This document shows positions 45,383 through 57,900 of a stretch of 64,000 nucleotides of DNA, one piece after another; the first letter of the stretch is position 1, and the number at the start of each line of letters is the position of its first letter. A model generated the notes under the pieces. That model did not search any database and had not been told where the DNA came from. It was given only the letters and a program-made list of their open reading frames with translations. Where the stretch lies: the NCBI GenBank assembly GCA_033296725.1, contig MU857650.1, positions 124,001 to 188,000 of the forward strand. The letters are read 5' to 3'. This DNA is from Corynascus novoguineensis (Eukaryota; Ascomycota; Sordariomycetes; Sordariales; Chaetomiaceae). A program made the position numbers and the translations under genes.

Positions 45383-46460
45383 TTACGCGGCCATCAAAAC
45401 GGCTTGACCTTGGGGAGGCAAGACGTTTTTGGCGTAAGCTCCGCCCATGTTGCCTCAAGGAGTGGTGTTAGTACACGGAGCTTTCATGTATAGAACCAAG
45501 GAGCCTATCATACCAGGAGGGTAGTAGTTGCAGACGGTGTACCAAGAGCCATAGGTGGAGAGAGTGCCAGCAGGGCAGAACTGGCTGTAGCAGCCCACTT
45601 TCTTGGTTTCCTTCCAGACAAGCTGCGAGAAGTGACCCCACTCCTTGAAATTGGACATGTCCGGGCTGTCCTTTCCGTAGTCGCTGGGAGGGAAGAGGTT
45701 CACTTCGCCGTTGTACCAGCCGTTGCTCGCAGCCCGAGCGACCGATTTAGTGGCGCCAAAGGCCTCCGGGTCTTCGCTAGAGCCCCACATGGCGAGGTTC
45801 TGCCCGTAACCGCCGCCGCCAATGTTCCTAGATCATACCGTTAGCAAGCCCTGTCGGGTTTATGGAAAGCCAGTAGACTCACGTATCGTGCTCAAAGACG
45901 CATCTCTCCGCCAGAGTCTTAGCATACCCAGCATGCTCTTCGCTCCATGACAGGGCGCCGGCCGAATGGTTGAAGCGGTGGACATTGTGGTGATAAACGG
46001 CAGTGCTAGCGTAGTCGGTGGGTTCCGGGAGGATGTCTTGCTTCGTGGAGGAAGGTGCCGGGGCAGGTTCGGGGTCAGACGAGGGCTCCGCGGGCTTCGG
46101 CGATTCGACGGTCGAAGAAGGCTCAGGGGGGTTGGGAGACGGCTTGGGGGAGCGCGTGGCGGTGAACGTGGGCACCACTGCGGCCTGGTTGACGCGCACC
46201 GAGCTGGAAGAAGGGGGCGGGGGAGGAGGAGGAGGAGGTGCTGCAGAGGTGCTGGAGGGTTCAGCGGGTTCGACCGTCGTCTTGGGATGGGGCCGAGGAG
46301 TAGGGCGGCGGAAGACGGTGGGCTTATCGCCCTCAGTCACGGTGACGGTGACCCATTCCACGACGATATCCGTCTTGAAGTAGAGTCTGCGGTCCTGGAG
46401 GATGGGGCTAGCAGCCGCCAGGATGGCGCCGCAACCGGCGAGGAAAATGGAAGACTTCAT
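45383..46460 (-). CDS. Secreted PR-1-like CAP (SCP/TAPS) protein
   Basis: The minus-strand exons are 46460-45883, 45827-45514 and 45453-45383. The introns are 55 nt (GTGAGT...CTAG) and 60 nt (GTATGA...TGAG), giving 320 aa. Residues 1-18 are a signal peptide. Residues ~55-150 are a Pro/Ser/Thr/Glu-rich stalk including nine or more consecutive prolines. The CAP domain (about 155-310) has the opening helix YHHNVHRFNHSAGALSW, the CAP1-type motif GHFSQLVW, and the CAP2 motif YTVCNYYPPGN, then GGAYAKNVLPP. Paired Cys are present (GCYSQFC, VCNYY). Fungal PR-1-like proteins (yeast Pry) bind and export sterols or fatty acids. Secretion is strongly indicated; ligand is inferred from family. Confidence 0.92.
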
Positions 46461-49400
46461 TGTGAGGTTGGTGTGCTATCAAGATGGTCAGCCTTGGATT
46501 AAAGGGCGTCCTGAGAGCACACAATGGCATTATTCGGAAAGCTTGTAGCAACAAAACCCCCAGGTTTGCGCGTTGAAATAGAGGGAAGCCTAGAGGAGAG
46601 CTTAACAAATAACACACACCTAGTATCGGCTCAGATCCTTGAGGCTTTGCGAGTAGTCGAGTTGAAGGACTCAGAACCAGCTGGAGAGGCAGCACTGCTG
46701 TCGCTTGCGATCCGTCAAGGATGTGGTGGGATCCTATGGTCGAAAGCAACCTGTGCTACACCAATCGCACTAATCTTGGGTCGTTCGAGAACTCGAGTGA
46801 CAGCTCCGCCGTCGAAAATACCAAAAAAGGTTATGGATTGTCGTAAAGGAGCGAAAAACCGAAAGCGCGAAAAGAGAATGAATATGCAACTGGTGAGCCG
46901 GTAACTCGCGACGGTGGTGATGGTGTTTGTTGAAGGAGTGGACCGAAGTGTAGACTTCGAAAAAGGAGTGGCCGAAAAGAAAAGAAAGCGAGTTGAATGT
47001 CGAACTCGGCGGTCTCGTGGTAAAGAAAAAGGCAAACAGATTCAAGGTTGAATGGAGAAAGGAAACGGGTGTTCTTAGCAGGCGGGTGCAGGTGGGGCCA
47101 AATCTGATCCGCGCAGACCCCAGGAGGCCAGAACTTGAGGGGGTCTCCAAAATGCCCAGCGAAGCTGGTCCTTGTTTTGGAGCCCCTTCAATTTTCGCCA
47201 GGTTCTCTTGCGGGGGGGCCGGTCAAATTGGCCAGGGGTGACAACGGTAACGACACTGAGGGACTTGTGCAGACTCATCGACTTGCGATCAGGGCAGATG
47301 GGGCGAGTTTCGAGGAGCAGGACAGAGCTGGCCGGGTCTGAGTGCCATTCCGAGGCCCGGTTATACGAACCTCGAGCTGGTTTGCACTAGTTATACTCGG
47401 ACTCATCAAATACGCGGGGCGGCCATTGTCTAAGACCCCACGAAGGGCTGCTTGCGTGGTCGCATACTTTGTACGAGTGAATCGTCACGCATCTTGAGCG
47501 AGCGAGACCCGTTGCCCAGTGATTTCGCTTTGGGCCCGTCTGCCTCCTGGTTACGGGCTGCGCGACCACCTCAGAAGGGGTGCCATGGTGACAAGACCAT
47601 TGGCTCGCTGCCTCCAGGACGGAGGAAACCGTCATCGTCCCATGTTTCTGAGCGGCCCTCCCCACGGCCACCTTCGATTCGGTGCCATGCGGCGCCTGAA
47701 GAAGCTGCACCCCCAAAGCGCGGCGTCAATTTCATTCCCCACATGCCCTGCACGTCTTTGGTGCGACCCCTGACATCTGCAGTAGCCAATGATAGGGCTG
47801 TGCCTTGCAGGAACAAGGAAAGGTGTGGCGAACTGGAAACAAAAAATGGGGTTATGTTTCCAGGAGCCTCCCGAACAGTTGGCCCTGACTCTGCGAAGTT
47901 CGAGTCAGTGTTGTGAATCTTCGCTAGTGTGAACGTTTCAGCAGCGCGCCTTGCAATCGATGAGGGTTTTCTTCCCGTGTTTTATAGAGAAGACCTACTT
48001 CCCGTCTCGGATTTAGTGCGATCCAGTTCATCAAGCGATATTCATGCAACTCGCTGTTTTGTTCGAAAACCGAACTGTTGCCCAATGACAGGCAGCGGCG
48101 TCATTCTGAAACGCGCTAGGGATTGAGTGGGGAACACCCGAGGTTTGCCTTGGCATGCAGCTGATTTCCGTTCATAGTGCACAGAAGCTCAGAAATGCCA
48201 TTTGACGAAGAACTATCAATTAACCCTCAATGTCACGTAACGAAGATTCCTCATTCTAGACCATATCGCTACAATAAAAAAAGGATCAATATTTAACATT
48301 CAACTGTTTCGTACCAAGTCGAGAGCGAATCTAATGGCCTCACGCCGGGTTGTGTCTACATATATACCTCGTATGCTCACCCCGACTTCCCTGTCGTTTA
48401 CCAATCTACAGACAAGGTAAAATGTTTGTATCGATCTCTTCTTTGCTACTACGCAGTGGAAACCTCGGATCGGCTATCCCAGGGAAGCATGACCTTTGGG
48501 ACCACGGGTTATATTTTTGTTTCACTCTGAGCCCTCTGAAAGCCTCGCACTACATCCCTCTTCCGGACTCTGCGTCACACTTAAGATTGGGACATAGAAG
48601 CCGGACGAAAAAAAAAAAAATCAGCACACCTTCTCCTAGCGGATATAGAGCAGTACAGGGGGAATACGGAATACTCGGAGCTTCAGCAGTGTGTTTTTGG
48701 CCACCCTCCACCCCATGGTATCGACGTTGCGTTGATCTGAGGATCCTCCCCGATCTTGGAAGTCCGAGCTTTTTTCATGCAGTTCCCCACAAACCTTAAA
48801 GAGCCCTCCACTTCACTCCACTACAACGCCCCATTGCCCAAGCCACAAAATCGCTCAGAGCGCCGCTGAAGTCATGGATTTTCGGAATAACTTAACGAAT
48901 TGTGATTCTTCTGGTATAGTACGTACAAATGGAATGCCGAGAGATCTCTCAGAAATTAACGTTCCGCCAAACTAGGGCGGCTAGTGGGCCTCATTGCACG
49001 GCCGCTGGATCCAGGGTTGTTAAGTATGTACCTAAACATGCCCTGAACCCACTCGTGCTCCCGACGCCATGGTCGTGGCTTCTTTCGAGTTCCTTTTTGC
49101 AACTTATCGAAAACGCAATGGCAATCAAACTCCAATCAAAATGTCGTAGCAGGCTTCCAAATACGCGGTTGCGCGTCGAACTTTTGAGTCCGATCCGGAC
49201 CAGGCCACGGCAGCCGGCCGGGTAAGCTGATGCACGCCAGCCTCAAACAACATATGACAATCGTCCGATAAACCGCTATTGGTGTAACCCGGTGCGCGCG
49301 GGCTTGGAAGAGGTCTGGGGGATTGTCGGCCGTTTCTGAGGTTGGCGAGCCAGGAATGCGCCCTTCCTTGCTTCATCTTGAATGCATGAGCACGAGACGT

Positions 49401-50726
49401 GAGTAAACCAGACCGTATGCATATAAACACGCGATTTCGGGTCCGGTGAGATAATGGGTGCCTTGGTAACGGCATCATGTGATTGCTTGTATGGTCTCCA
49501 CGCAGTCTCCCGCTGCAGTGTTGAGCATGTGCCTGAAGCACAGCAGTATAAGTTGTATCCGCGTCCACTGAAGACACCCTGATAGCTTCTTCTACTGGAA
49601 ATTGCAAACCAGCCGCCTCTAACATAAGACGGACAAGACCTCTGCAGGTCATGAACAGGTTGTAGTGCTTTGATGATGCCATGCGGGAGTACAACAGACT
49701 GAAGCAGTATTTTATTTAGCATTTACCCTGTGGAGGGATACATCAAATAGGTGCTTTTCTTTGATGAAAGCAAGTGTATCATCCCGCCACCCGTCCACTT
49801 CTTGGGAAGAATGAGACCGCAATGAGCCTCAAAACGAAAAAACCAGCCATTTGCTCAAAAATTTGTCTGCATATGCCGTGTTTTAACCAGGAGATCAGTG
49901 AGCTGAAGACCGACGAACGTCTGCAGCATAGGAGCAAACAGATTAGGCAGCTTGTACCTCAGCAAACCCACTATGTCGGCCTTAGGGCTCAGTCTGCCGA
50001 CACTCGGCTCCCAATGTATTTGAAACGAGTGGCGTTTCCTCGTCTTCACCTGGTTCCTTATAGCAGAGAGGCTCGCGATGCCAGTGTCAACGCCAGATTG
50101 GGAGCTTCTGAGTTTTAAACGATGTGGTTCCGCGCATGTACTCTTCGACTACGACCTCAGGAATAATGAAACATGCGGAGCTAGGGGAGTATCAGCTCTC
50201 CGCTTGTCGTAAGCGGAGGAATGGGCAAACAGTCAAAGCCATTTTCCTAGTGTTGCGAATGCTTTCTCACAATCGCATTAAAAATGAAAGCCGTGGATTT
50301 TTTCAACTGCTATCGTGTCTCACCGCTGAGCTAGTGAAGAGAGCCTCTAGTTTGACCAACCGAGAAGGTTAAAGGGTCGCGGCCTAAACTCAACAATTCG
50401 AAGCGATCGGCCTTCAGGTACAGAAAGCCTTTATTTGCCTTTCTTGTTTGCAATGTGCTTTGGAATGGCGGATGATTAGGGGCAGGGTAAGACTGGGCCG
50501 CTACGAAACGGTTTAGCAAAAACAACAGACGATGGGCAGCGAGATAGCAACGGCACAGATGCCCAAGACAGAAGGAAATATACTAGGCACAGCCGGACGA
50601 GCCTGTCTAACTCTCTTACTACGTATGTACAGGTCTGAACCCAGAACCAGTCGGACACCGCCTTCAGCGGGCAGCCGGACAAAAACAGCTTTACCGTGCC
50701 GTGAAGAAGTCAACCTCCGCACGCAG
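46461..50726. other. 4.3-kb gene-free interval
   Basis: The left ~600 bp is the CAP-gene promoter. Inside, the longest frame is on the minus strand at 49682-49125 (185 codons from ATG), which has no recognised domain and AT-leaning codons. No tRNA, repeat or transposon was seen. The right end is the 3' flank of NDUFA8. Confidence 0.5.
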
Positions 50727-51517
50727 TCAGGACGACTCGGACGCCTCAGATTGACCCGGAACGAAGGGCTTTTCCCACCGCTGAATCCATCTATGGGCAA
50801 AGATCTGCTTCTCTCGTAAATGCACAGGCGTCGAGTGCTTCGGCTGGTCGGGAATGACTTTCTCGAGTTTCTACAGGAGAGAGAACAAATGTCAGCGATG
50901 TTCAACTTGACAACTGGGAAGCCAGACGTACCAGGTTATCGTAGACGCACTTGTTCAGCTTCCACTCGGCGGGGCGGCACTGCCAAAGCTGCTGGTTGTT
51001 GTTCTCGAGGCACTGCCAATGGGCGCGGAACTGCTCCAGACAGGACTTGTTGATGTCCTCCAGCCTAGCAACCGAACTATTAGCACTTTGACAGCAAGAC
51101 GTGTCCCGCCTACTGGTTCAGCGCTCGCCACCTCGCGCCACCTCATGCACCGAGAATCGGTCAAAGGGCTACGTACACACTTCGCGCGCATCGGGTGACG
51201 CGGCGGCCCTCCTTCAAGCACTCGAACTCGCCCCTGCCAGGGTTCTCGGTCTTGCATTGCATGAAGTCGTCATTGTAGTCCTTGCATCTCGCGCCGATGA
51301 AGAAGGAGGCCGAAAGGAGAGGGGCAGAGCTGGCACCAATCTCCTTGACCTTGGGGATCGAGTCTGGTAGCGGGGTGGTGTCGTAGAGGACCTGCTGGTT
51401 GAAACTGCACTTCTCATCAGCAAAACTCGGGGAACGGCGCCTCCCGCTGACTCAATTGGCGGCGGCAATGGCTGACACTGCATGTGGAATCACGTACACC
51501 GGCTTCCGCGCTGCCAT
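50727..51517 (-). CDS. NDUFA8: Complex I subunit NDUFA8 (19-21 kDa, twin CX9C)
   Basis: The minus-strand exons are 51517-51498 (20 nt), 51404-51177, 51064-50932 and 50870-50727. The introns are 93, 112 and 61 nt; all three donors are GTACGT and the acceptors are GCAG, CTAG and GTAG. The spliced protein has 174 aa. It begins MAARKPVFNQQVLYD, then SAPLLSASFFIGARC. Cys-rich helices follow with spacing typical of twin CX9C proteins: CKDYNDDFMQC, ECLKEGRRVTRC, CLEQFRAHWQC and CRPAEWKLNKC. The tail is FAHRWIQRWEKPFVPG. NDUFA8 is an intermembrane-space-facing accessory subunit of NADH:ubiquinone oxidoreductase, imported by the Mia40 route. Without removing the first intron, the frame hits TGA after 21 codons. 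Confidence 0.93.
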
Positions 51518-52022
51518 GTTGACTGTCTGGACAGGTCCGTCCTGCGATTCGAAGCTGGTGCGTGGTTTGGAGCTGGTGATGCTTTGGCCCTGAGAGGTTC
51601 GGCTTGCCGATATGTGGGTCGCAGTGTAGCAACGTTGATTGGGTGGCAGTTCATGGCGCACGAGCCAATCTCTGCCGACGCGCTCTGCCCACCTTGGAGC
51701 GGTTGAGTTGCCCGACGGTGGAGTGCGCCTCGAGACCAAAAAGCTGCAAGCTCACGCATGCATGGCAGACTGATATCAACAACGGTGAAAACGATAATAC
51801 GACGACTTGGGTCCGTTTTGCTTGGTCATCAATTTGTTCACCAATCGCACATGCGACGTGACGAAGACCTTCCTTGTTTGGACCCGAAGCTCCAGTGATC
51901 CCTCGCAATTTGCCTCGTTCTTCCTGGTACAGCTCTCTGTCGCCGACTTTGTTTTCGTTTCCCAGCCTTTGGAGGGTTTCGACCAACTGGGCGCTGTCGC
52001 GGTTCACGCTCCAAGAATCGTT
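51518..52022. promoter_or_regulatory. Divergent promoter region NDUFA8 / NUP57
   Basis: 505 bp between opposed start codons. No TATA box is evident. Confidence 0.55.
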
Positions 52023-52230
52023 ATGTTCTCCTCATTGAATCGGCCCGCGGGCCAATCGACCTTTGGTGGTGGTTCAACTAGCTTGTTTGGTTCAACACTC
52101 GGCACTTCCAATGTAAGCTCACAAAGATGAGGTCGAACGAAGAGGGTGCTGATACATGGACCTGTAACAGGCACAGCAGCAACAGCAGCAGCAGCACCAG
52201 CAACAACAACAACAGCAACAGCAGCAACAA

Positions 52231-52262
<32 letters not shown>

Positions 52263-53256
52263 GCAGCAGCCGCTCGGCCAGCTGAACCCAAACCCACAAC
52301 TGGGCGGCTCATTATGGCAACCCAACAGTCACACGAGTTGTACGTTTCTGCAACACAATTATTTATCGAGTTTTGAAAAACACACCACAAGCATTTACTA
52401 ACATGCATTCACCACCCGAACTAGACCAGAAGCCGATTCCCGAGCAGATGAAGCTCATTATGGAAAAATGGGATCCGACCAACCCCAACTGCGCCTTTAA
52501 AACCTACCTTTACAACAAAGTCGACGAGCACACGGTCCCGCTTTACGGCCCGGGCCCCAACGAGGACCCGAAGGAGTGGGAGGAGGCGCTGCAGCACAAA
52601 CCGGCGCCCAACTACATCCCTGTGCTTTGCGCAGGGTTTCCCTCCATCATTGCCCGCGTAACGCTGCAGCGGCGTGTCATTGTCGAGTTCAACAACAAGC
52701 TGCACGCCATCAATGCCAGCCTGGATGCGATCCTGTCGCGGCACGACCTTGAGCACACGGTGCGCGCCTTCAACGCGCGCCGTCGGCATGCCGAGTTGAG
52801 TAAGCGCTGCCTTGTGCTCGCCTCGCGCGTACAGGTCCTGCGCAACCGCGGCTACGCCCTCAGCGGCGACGAGGATGAGCTCAAGCAGAAGCTCGCCCGC
52901 ATTGACAAGAGCATCCAGGACCCGGCGCTCAGTGCGCGCATGGAGGAGTTGTGGAGCCGCCTGATCATCCTGAGGGGGTATGCCGACAACCTTAAGGATG
53001 AGATCAACAAACCCGGTTTTGCGGACGGTGATGGGTTAGGCGAGGAGATCGAGGCCAAGGCAAAGAAGGTGCGCTTTTATTTCCTCCTTGAACGGTGTTG
53101 AACATGACGTTTGCGGCTAACGCTAGAGCTTAGATCCTAGAAGACTACGACAAGCAGCTGCAACATCTCAAGACGCAGGTGGAGGAGGCCAAGAAGGATT
53201 TTGAAGCATGGGAGGCACAACACAATCCGACACCGGCGCCGGCTACCAAGGCTTAA
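52023..53256 (+). CDS. NUP57: Nucleoporin Nup57 (Nup54 family)
   Basis: Exons 52023-52112, 52171-52339, 52425-53068 and 53134-53256 give 341 aa. The introns are 58, 85 and 65 nt; donors GTAAGC, GTACGT and GTGCGC; acceptors ACAG, CTAG and TTAG. The N-terminus has only two FG dipeptides (TFGGG, LFGST), then a run of 31 Gln and one His. The conserved Nup54 alpha/beta domain starts at IMEKWDPTNPNCAFKTYLYNKV. The remaining helices (about 185-335) form the coiled coils that pair with Nup49 and Nsp1 in the central channel complex, ending EEAKKDFEAWEAQHNP. The length is short compared with yeast Nup57 (541 aa), because FG repeats are nearly absent. The short, Gln-rich form resembles my recollection of the Chaetomium protein. 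Confidence 0.92.
52174..52269 (+). repeat. CAG/CAA microsatellite coding polyglutamine
   Basis: Thirty-two codons of CAG or CAA plus a single CAC, at the start of NUP57 exon 2. The CAA interruptions should make it more stable than a pure CAG run. Confidence 0.95.
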
Positions 53257-53774
53257 TAAGAGGGGTTCTGGCTTTGGGATAATGATACCCAGGAAGAGGT
53301 GTTGGCGGTGTAATGTTAGCCGGAGTCTTGTTGCATGTCAGAAAGAAAAGTGTGGGCTCATTTTTCGACGTCGCCACATGCCCAGTCAACTTGTTCTCGT
53401 ACTTGCGTGCGTAGAATGTTTTGCGTCTTGTTGATCTTGTACATGATGCCACCACGGCTCTGGCAACCAATCCGATATACCAGCTGATCTGTATGCTGAT
53501 GCGGATGATCGTCGCTTTGCTCCAGTTTATCGTACACCCTGAGAGGAAAATTCATTATATCCAGACTGTTCAATGTCCATCATGTAACAGCCGAGGCGGT
53601 TAAGGTAGATGTTCAAGTGTCTGTGGTTGCATCCTAGGGCCCATCTTTCCCCCGAGAGGCTTTGCCCTTCATATTCAGAACCACACTTCCGTATGTTGAG
53701 CTACATCACGTCGCGAAACCAGATAACTATCTGTGGACACGATCTAAATGCGGAAGTGTATGTCGGTGCGCAAT
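53257..53774. other. Convergent 3' flanks of NUP57 and TOM5
   Basis: About 520 bp with only chance frames. Confidence 0.6.
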
Positions 53775-54050
53775 CTAGAACATCTTGGAGACGGCGTCGA
53801 CGACGAAGGGAGCTGGGTTCTGCATTAGCACCGGGGACATATGGTTCCTCAAGAGGAATCGTAGGCATACAGAGATAGAGAGCAGCCGCAGCCGCAAGGA
53901 CACGCTGCAAGGTGAAGGTGGCCTCTGCCTCGGCGGCACGAATCTCTTCGGGCGAGGCTTGGGGGGGTTGAACTGGGTTTACGTTAGCTGAACTCCGGTT
54001 GCATGGTGGTCGATAATAGCGAGCGGGTTGTCCTCACAGCCGCCGAACAT
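53775..54050 (-). CDS. TOM5: TOM complex subunit Tom5, three exons
   Basis: The minus-strand exons are 54050-54038 (13 nt), 53972-53871 and 53812-53775. The introns are 65 nt (GTGAGG, branch GCTAAC, CCCAG) and 58 nt (GTATGC...CCAG), giving exactly 50 aa to TAG. It begins MFGGFQPPQ, has the acidic SPEEIRAAEAEAT helix on the cytosolic side, then one tail-anchor membrane helix (about residues 27-44) with the Tom5 feature LYLSPFVVD, ending VSKMF. Tom5 is a small subunit of the mitochondrial outer-membrane import pore, helping hand precursors to Tom40 and stabilise the complex. The gene is head to head with GCV2, 915 bp away. Confidence 0.93.
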
Positions 54051-54965
54051 CTTGTTAAGGTAATGCGAGGAGGTGATTGAGGGGTTGATGTCGTTTGATT
54101 CGGTTATTGTTGCGCCGGGATATGGATGTCAAAGGCTCGGTGGTACTGCGCTGCGCGTCGATAATCGGAGGTCCAGAATTTTTTTGGCAAGTTCTGGGGT
54201 CAGTGACGCCATGCTTGAAAGGGCAAGGGTGGCGACGGTCTGGGCGTTCGCGGATGCCTTGCCGCGTCCGGGTGCTGCGTGCAGCACCCGGTGTCCGGGA
54301 TTCACAGAAGCTTGGCAAAGATTTGAGCCATTGGCAACCGTTTATGCCAAGCAAGAACACTCCGCCGAACTGCTGCAGCACACAATGGCGCGCGCAACAA
54401 ACCATGGAGGGTCCCCTGACACCTGGTCGGCCCGAGAATACCCGATATCGTCGGAACTCTTATCAGTTTCGAGCAACACACGAGGGCCAGAGCCGATGGA
54501 GTGACCGATAGCGGTGGGTTTTGAAATCAAGGTGACCCCCCGGCGGGGGCTGCCTGCCCAGGGCCATGTCTGACTCTTGCATTCCTATCGTTTGCTTGTT
54601 GAGCCGGCTCACCGTCTCGTCCATCTTCGTCTCGGGCAAGAACTGGTAGATCCGGGGTCAATTGGAGATAAATCGCGGGGCACCAGTCTTGGATTACCTG
54701 ACGTCAATTGTTCGGGCTCTTTCTAGTCTTGGCATTATCAATTCGTCGACTTTTCCTCGCCTCGGGTCCCGACTTGCGGAGTGGCGGCGGGCCGTGGTCT
54801 GAAGGGTCAGACTTGACGAAATTGTCGGCGAGCTTCTGGTACGTTTTTCCTCAGATTTGTTCCTCCTATATTCTCCTTTGAACACCCCCACAAACTGACA
54901 CATAGAGCGGCTTAGATCTTGGGACAGTTTAGATCTGGGTCTTCCCGGGCCACCGTCTTCCAATA
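54051..54965. promoter_or_regulatory. Divergent promoter region TOM5 / GCV2
   Basis: 915 bp between opposed starts of two mitochondrial genes. Contains overlapping chance frames only. Confidence 0.5.
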
Positions 54966-57900
54966 ATGGCTGCGTCGCGGCAGATTGGCCGCCTCGGCCG
55001 GACCTTGGGTGCCTCCGTGCTTGCGTCTCGCGCTGCTGCGCCTACCAGACGGCCATGGACATGCGCAACCTGCAGCCACAGCGCGTACGTCCGTTGGACC
55101 AGCTCGGCCACCGACACTACCGTGGCACGCCCCTTTGTCAGGCTACCACAGCTCTTCCCAACGCACGAGAACTTTGCTGCTCGCCACATCGGGCCGGACG
55201 ATGCAAGCGCTGACGAGATGCTTAAAGCTCTGTCTCCGCCAGTCGAGTCAATGGACAAGTTCATACAGCAGGTAGTTCCCGCTGATATCCTCTCCTCCCG
55301 CGAGCTCTTCCCGCGACGTCGGAGCGCGTTCGATTCGGCCGCTAGCCAAGCTGTCAGGGAAGGCCACCAGGAATGGGAGGTTCTGGCGCTTGGCAGAGCC
55401 GCCGCCGAGAGCAACGAGTCCAGCAGGAAGAACTTCATCGGCGCCGGCTACTATGGCACTATCACTCCCGAAGTCATCAAGCGGAATGTGCTAGAAAACC
55501 CCGCTTGGTACACGAGCTATACCCCGTACCAGCCAGAGATCAGCCAGGGCCGCCTCGAGTCGCTGCTCAATTTTCAGACCCTGGTTTCAGACTTGACTGG
55601 CTTGCCCATCTCCAACGCCAGTTTGCTAGACGAGGGCACTGCCGCTGCCGAGGCCATGACCGTGTCGATGAACGCTCTCCCCGCCTCAAGGGCTAAGCGT
55701 CCCGGTAAGACGTATGTCGTCGACAAGAATGTCCACCCCCAGACGTTGAACGTCCTAAGGAGTCGAGCGGAAGGGTTTGGCATTAACGTGCGAGTGATGG
55801 ACTTGTCGGTATCCGATCTCTCCGAGTTGGAAAGCGTAGGGGATGACCTGATCGGCGCTCTGGTCCAATATCCAAACACATACGGCCAAGTTCGCGATTT
55901 TAAAGGGCTTGCCGATATTGTGCACAAGCAGGGTGCCCTGCTCAGTGCGGCCACCGACCTGCTAGCGCTCACGGTCCTTGCGCCTCCTGGAGAATGGGGA
56001 GCCGACATCGCTTTTGGCAACTCGCAGCGTTTCGGTGTTCCCCTGGGATTCGGTGGTCCTCATGCCGCCTTCTTCGCCATTACCGATAAGCATAAGAGGA
56101 AGATGCCTGGCCGCCTCATTGGCGTCTCGAAAGATAGGCTTGGAAATCGGGCTCTTAGGCTCTCGCTCCAGACACGAGAACAGCACATCAGGCGAGAAAA
56201 GGCCACAAGCAACGTCTGCACTGCGCAGGCACTACTCGCCAACATCAGCGCCCTCTATGCCGTGTACCACGGGCCTGGCGGCTTGAAGAAGATTGCGGAG
56301 AGATGCAGCTTGGGAGCAAGGGTTGTGCAGTCTGCTGCCCGTCACTTTGGCTTGGACTCTGGCTCCGAGCCAGTGCCTTTTGATACGGTTGTGATTTCCT
56401 GCCCAGGCAAGGCGCAGCTCCTCAAGAACCTTGCCAAGGATGAGGGTATCAATATCCGCCAGGATGGTGCTGATCAGGTCATTATCAGTGTTGATGAAAC
56501 TGTTGAGGAGCGGGATCTTCTCGCACTGATCAAGGTTTTTGCTCAGTCTGGTGGCAACAAATCGTCCGATGCCCTCGCAGAATATGCTCCGCTGCTCAAG
56601 CAGTTCTTGGAGGAGTCCCAGCCGGCCACCGCACTCGAACATATCCCCACGCCCCTGCGCAGACAATCTGCCTACCTTACGCACCCCGTTTTCAATACTC
56701 ACCACTCCGAAACCGAGCTTCTCCGATACATACACCACCTTCAGTCTAAGGATCTGTCTCTGGTTCACTCGATGATTCCCCTTGGCTCTTGCACCATGAA
56801 GCTCAACGCCAGCAGCGAGATGGCTCTCATCACGCTGCCTGGTTTCTCTAACGTCCACCCAGCTGCTCCTGCTGAGGAAACGAAGGGCTACCAGGGCATC
56901 ATCAACGCACTCGAGGATCAGCTGAAGGAAATCACCGCCATGGATGGTGTGTCACTGCAGCCAAATTCGGGGGCGCAGGGCGAGTTTGCTGGTTTGCGGG
57001 CTATTCGCAAATACCACGAGAGTCGGGGCGAGCTCAAACGCGACCTTTGCCTGATTCCCGTGTCAGCACACGGCACAAACCCGGCATCGGCCGCCATGGC
57101 GGGCATGCGCGTCTTGCCGGTTAAGTGCGACTCCAAGACGGGGAACCTGGACCTAGCAGACCTCGAAGCCAAGTGCAAGCAGCACTCAAGCCAAATTGGT
57201 GCAATGATGATCACGTACCCTAGCACCTTCGGCGTCTTCGAGCCGCAGATCAAGAAGGTGTGCGAGATCGTACATGCCCACGGTGGACAGGTATACATGG
57301 ACGGCGCCAATATGAACGCCCAGATTGGACTGTGCTCGCCCGGCGAGATTGGCGCCGATGTGTGCCACTTGAACTTGCACAAGACCTTCTGTATCCCCCA
57401 CGGCGGTGGCGGCCCTGGTGTCGGGCCGATCTGTGTCAAGCAACATCTGATTGAACATCTCCCGACGAAGAAGGTTACGAACGTTGAGGACCCGAATCAC
57501 CCTGTCAGCAGTGCGCCGTATGGCAGCGCCAGCATCTTGCCCATCAGTTGGGCGTACAACGCGATGATGGGTAAGTTACTCGTTCTGCTTTGATATTAGG
57601 GCGAACGTCACACTAACATTTGACGATCAGGTGGCGAAGGTCTCAGGAAAGCAACTACCATCACCCTCCTCAACGCAAACTACCTGCTCAGCAAGCTTAA
57701 ACCACACTATCCAATTCTGTACACGAACAACCACGGCCGCTGCGCGCATGAATTTATCCTCGACGTGCGTCCGTTCCAGGAAAGCGCCGGGGTCGAAGCC
57801 ATCGATATTGCCAAGCGTCTGCAAGACTACGGTTTCCACGCTCCTACCATGAGCTGGCCCGTCGCCAACACGCTCATGATCGAGCCCACCGAATCCGAAT

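Noticed and set aside
49125..49682. 185-codon minus-strand frame from ATG 49682
   Set aside because: No domain, signal or family resemblance, and third-position base use unlike the confident genes. Retained only as the longest frame in the gap.
52078..52299. Minus-strand poly-Leu and poly-Cys frames opposite NUP57
   Set aside because: Antisense reading of the CAG/CAA repeat, not a gene.
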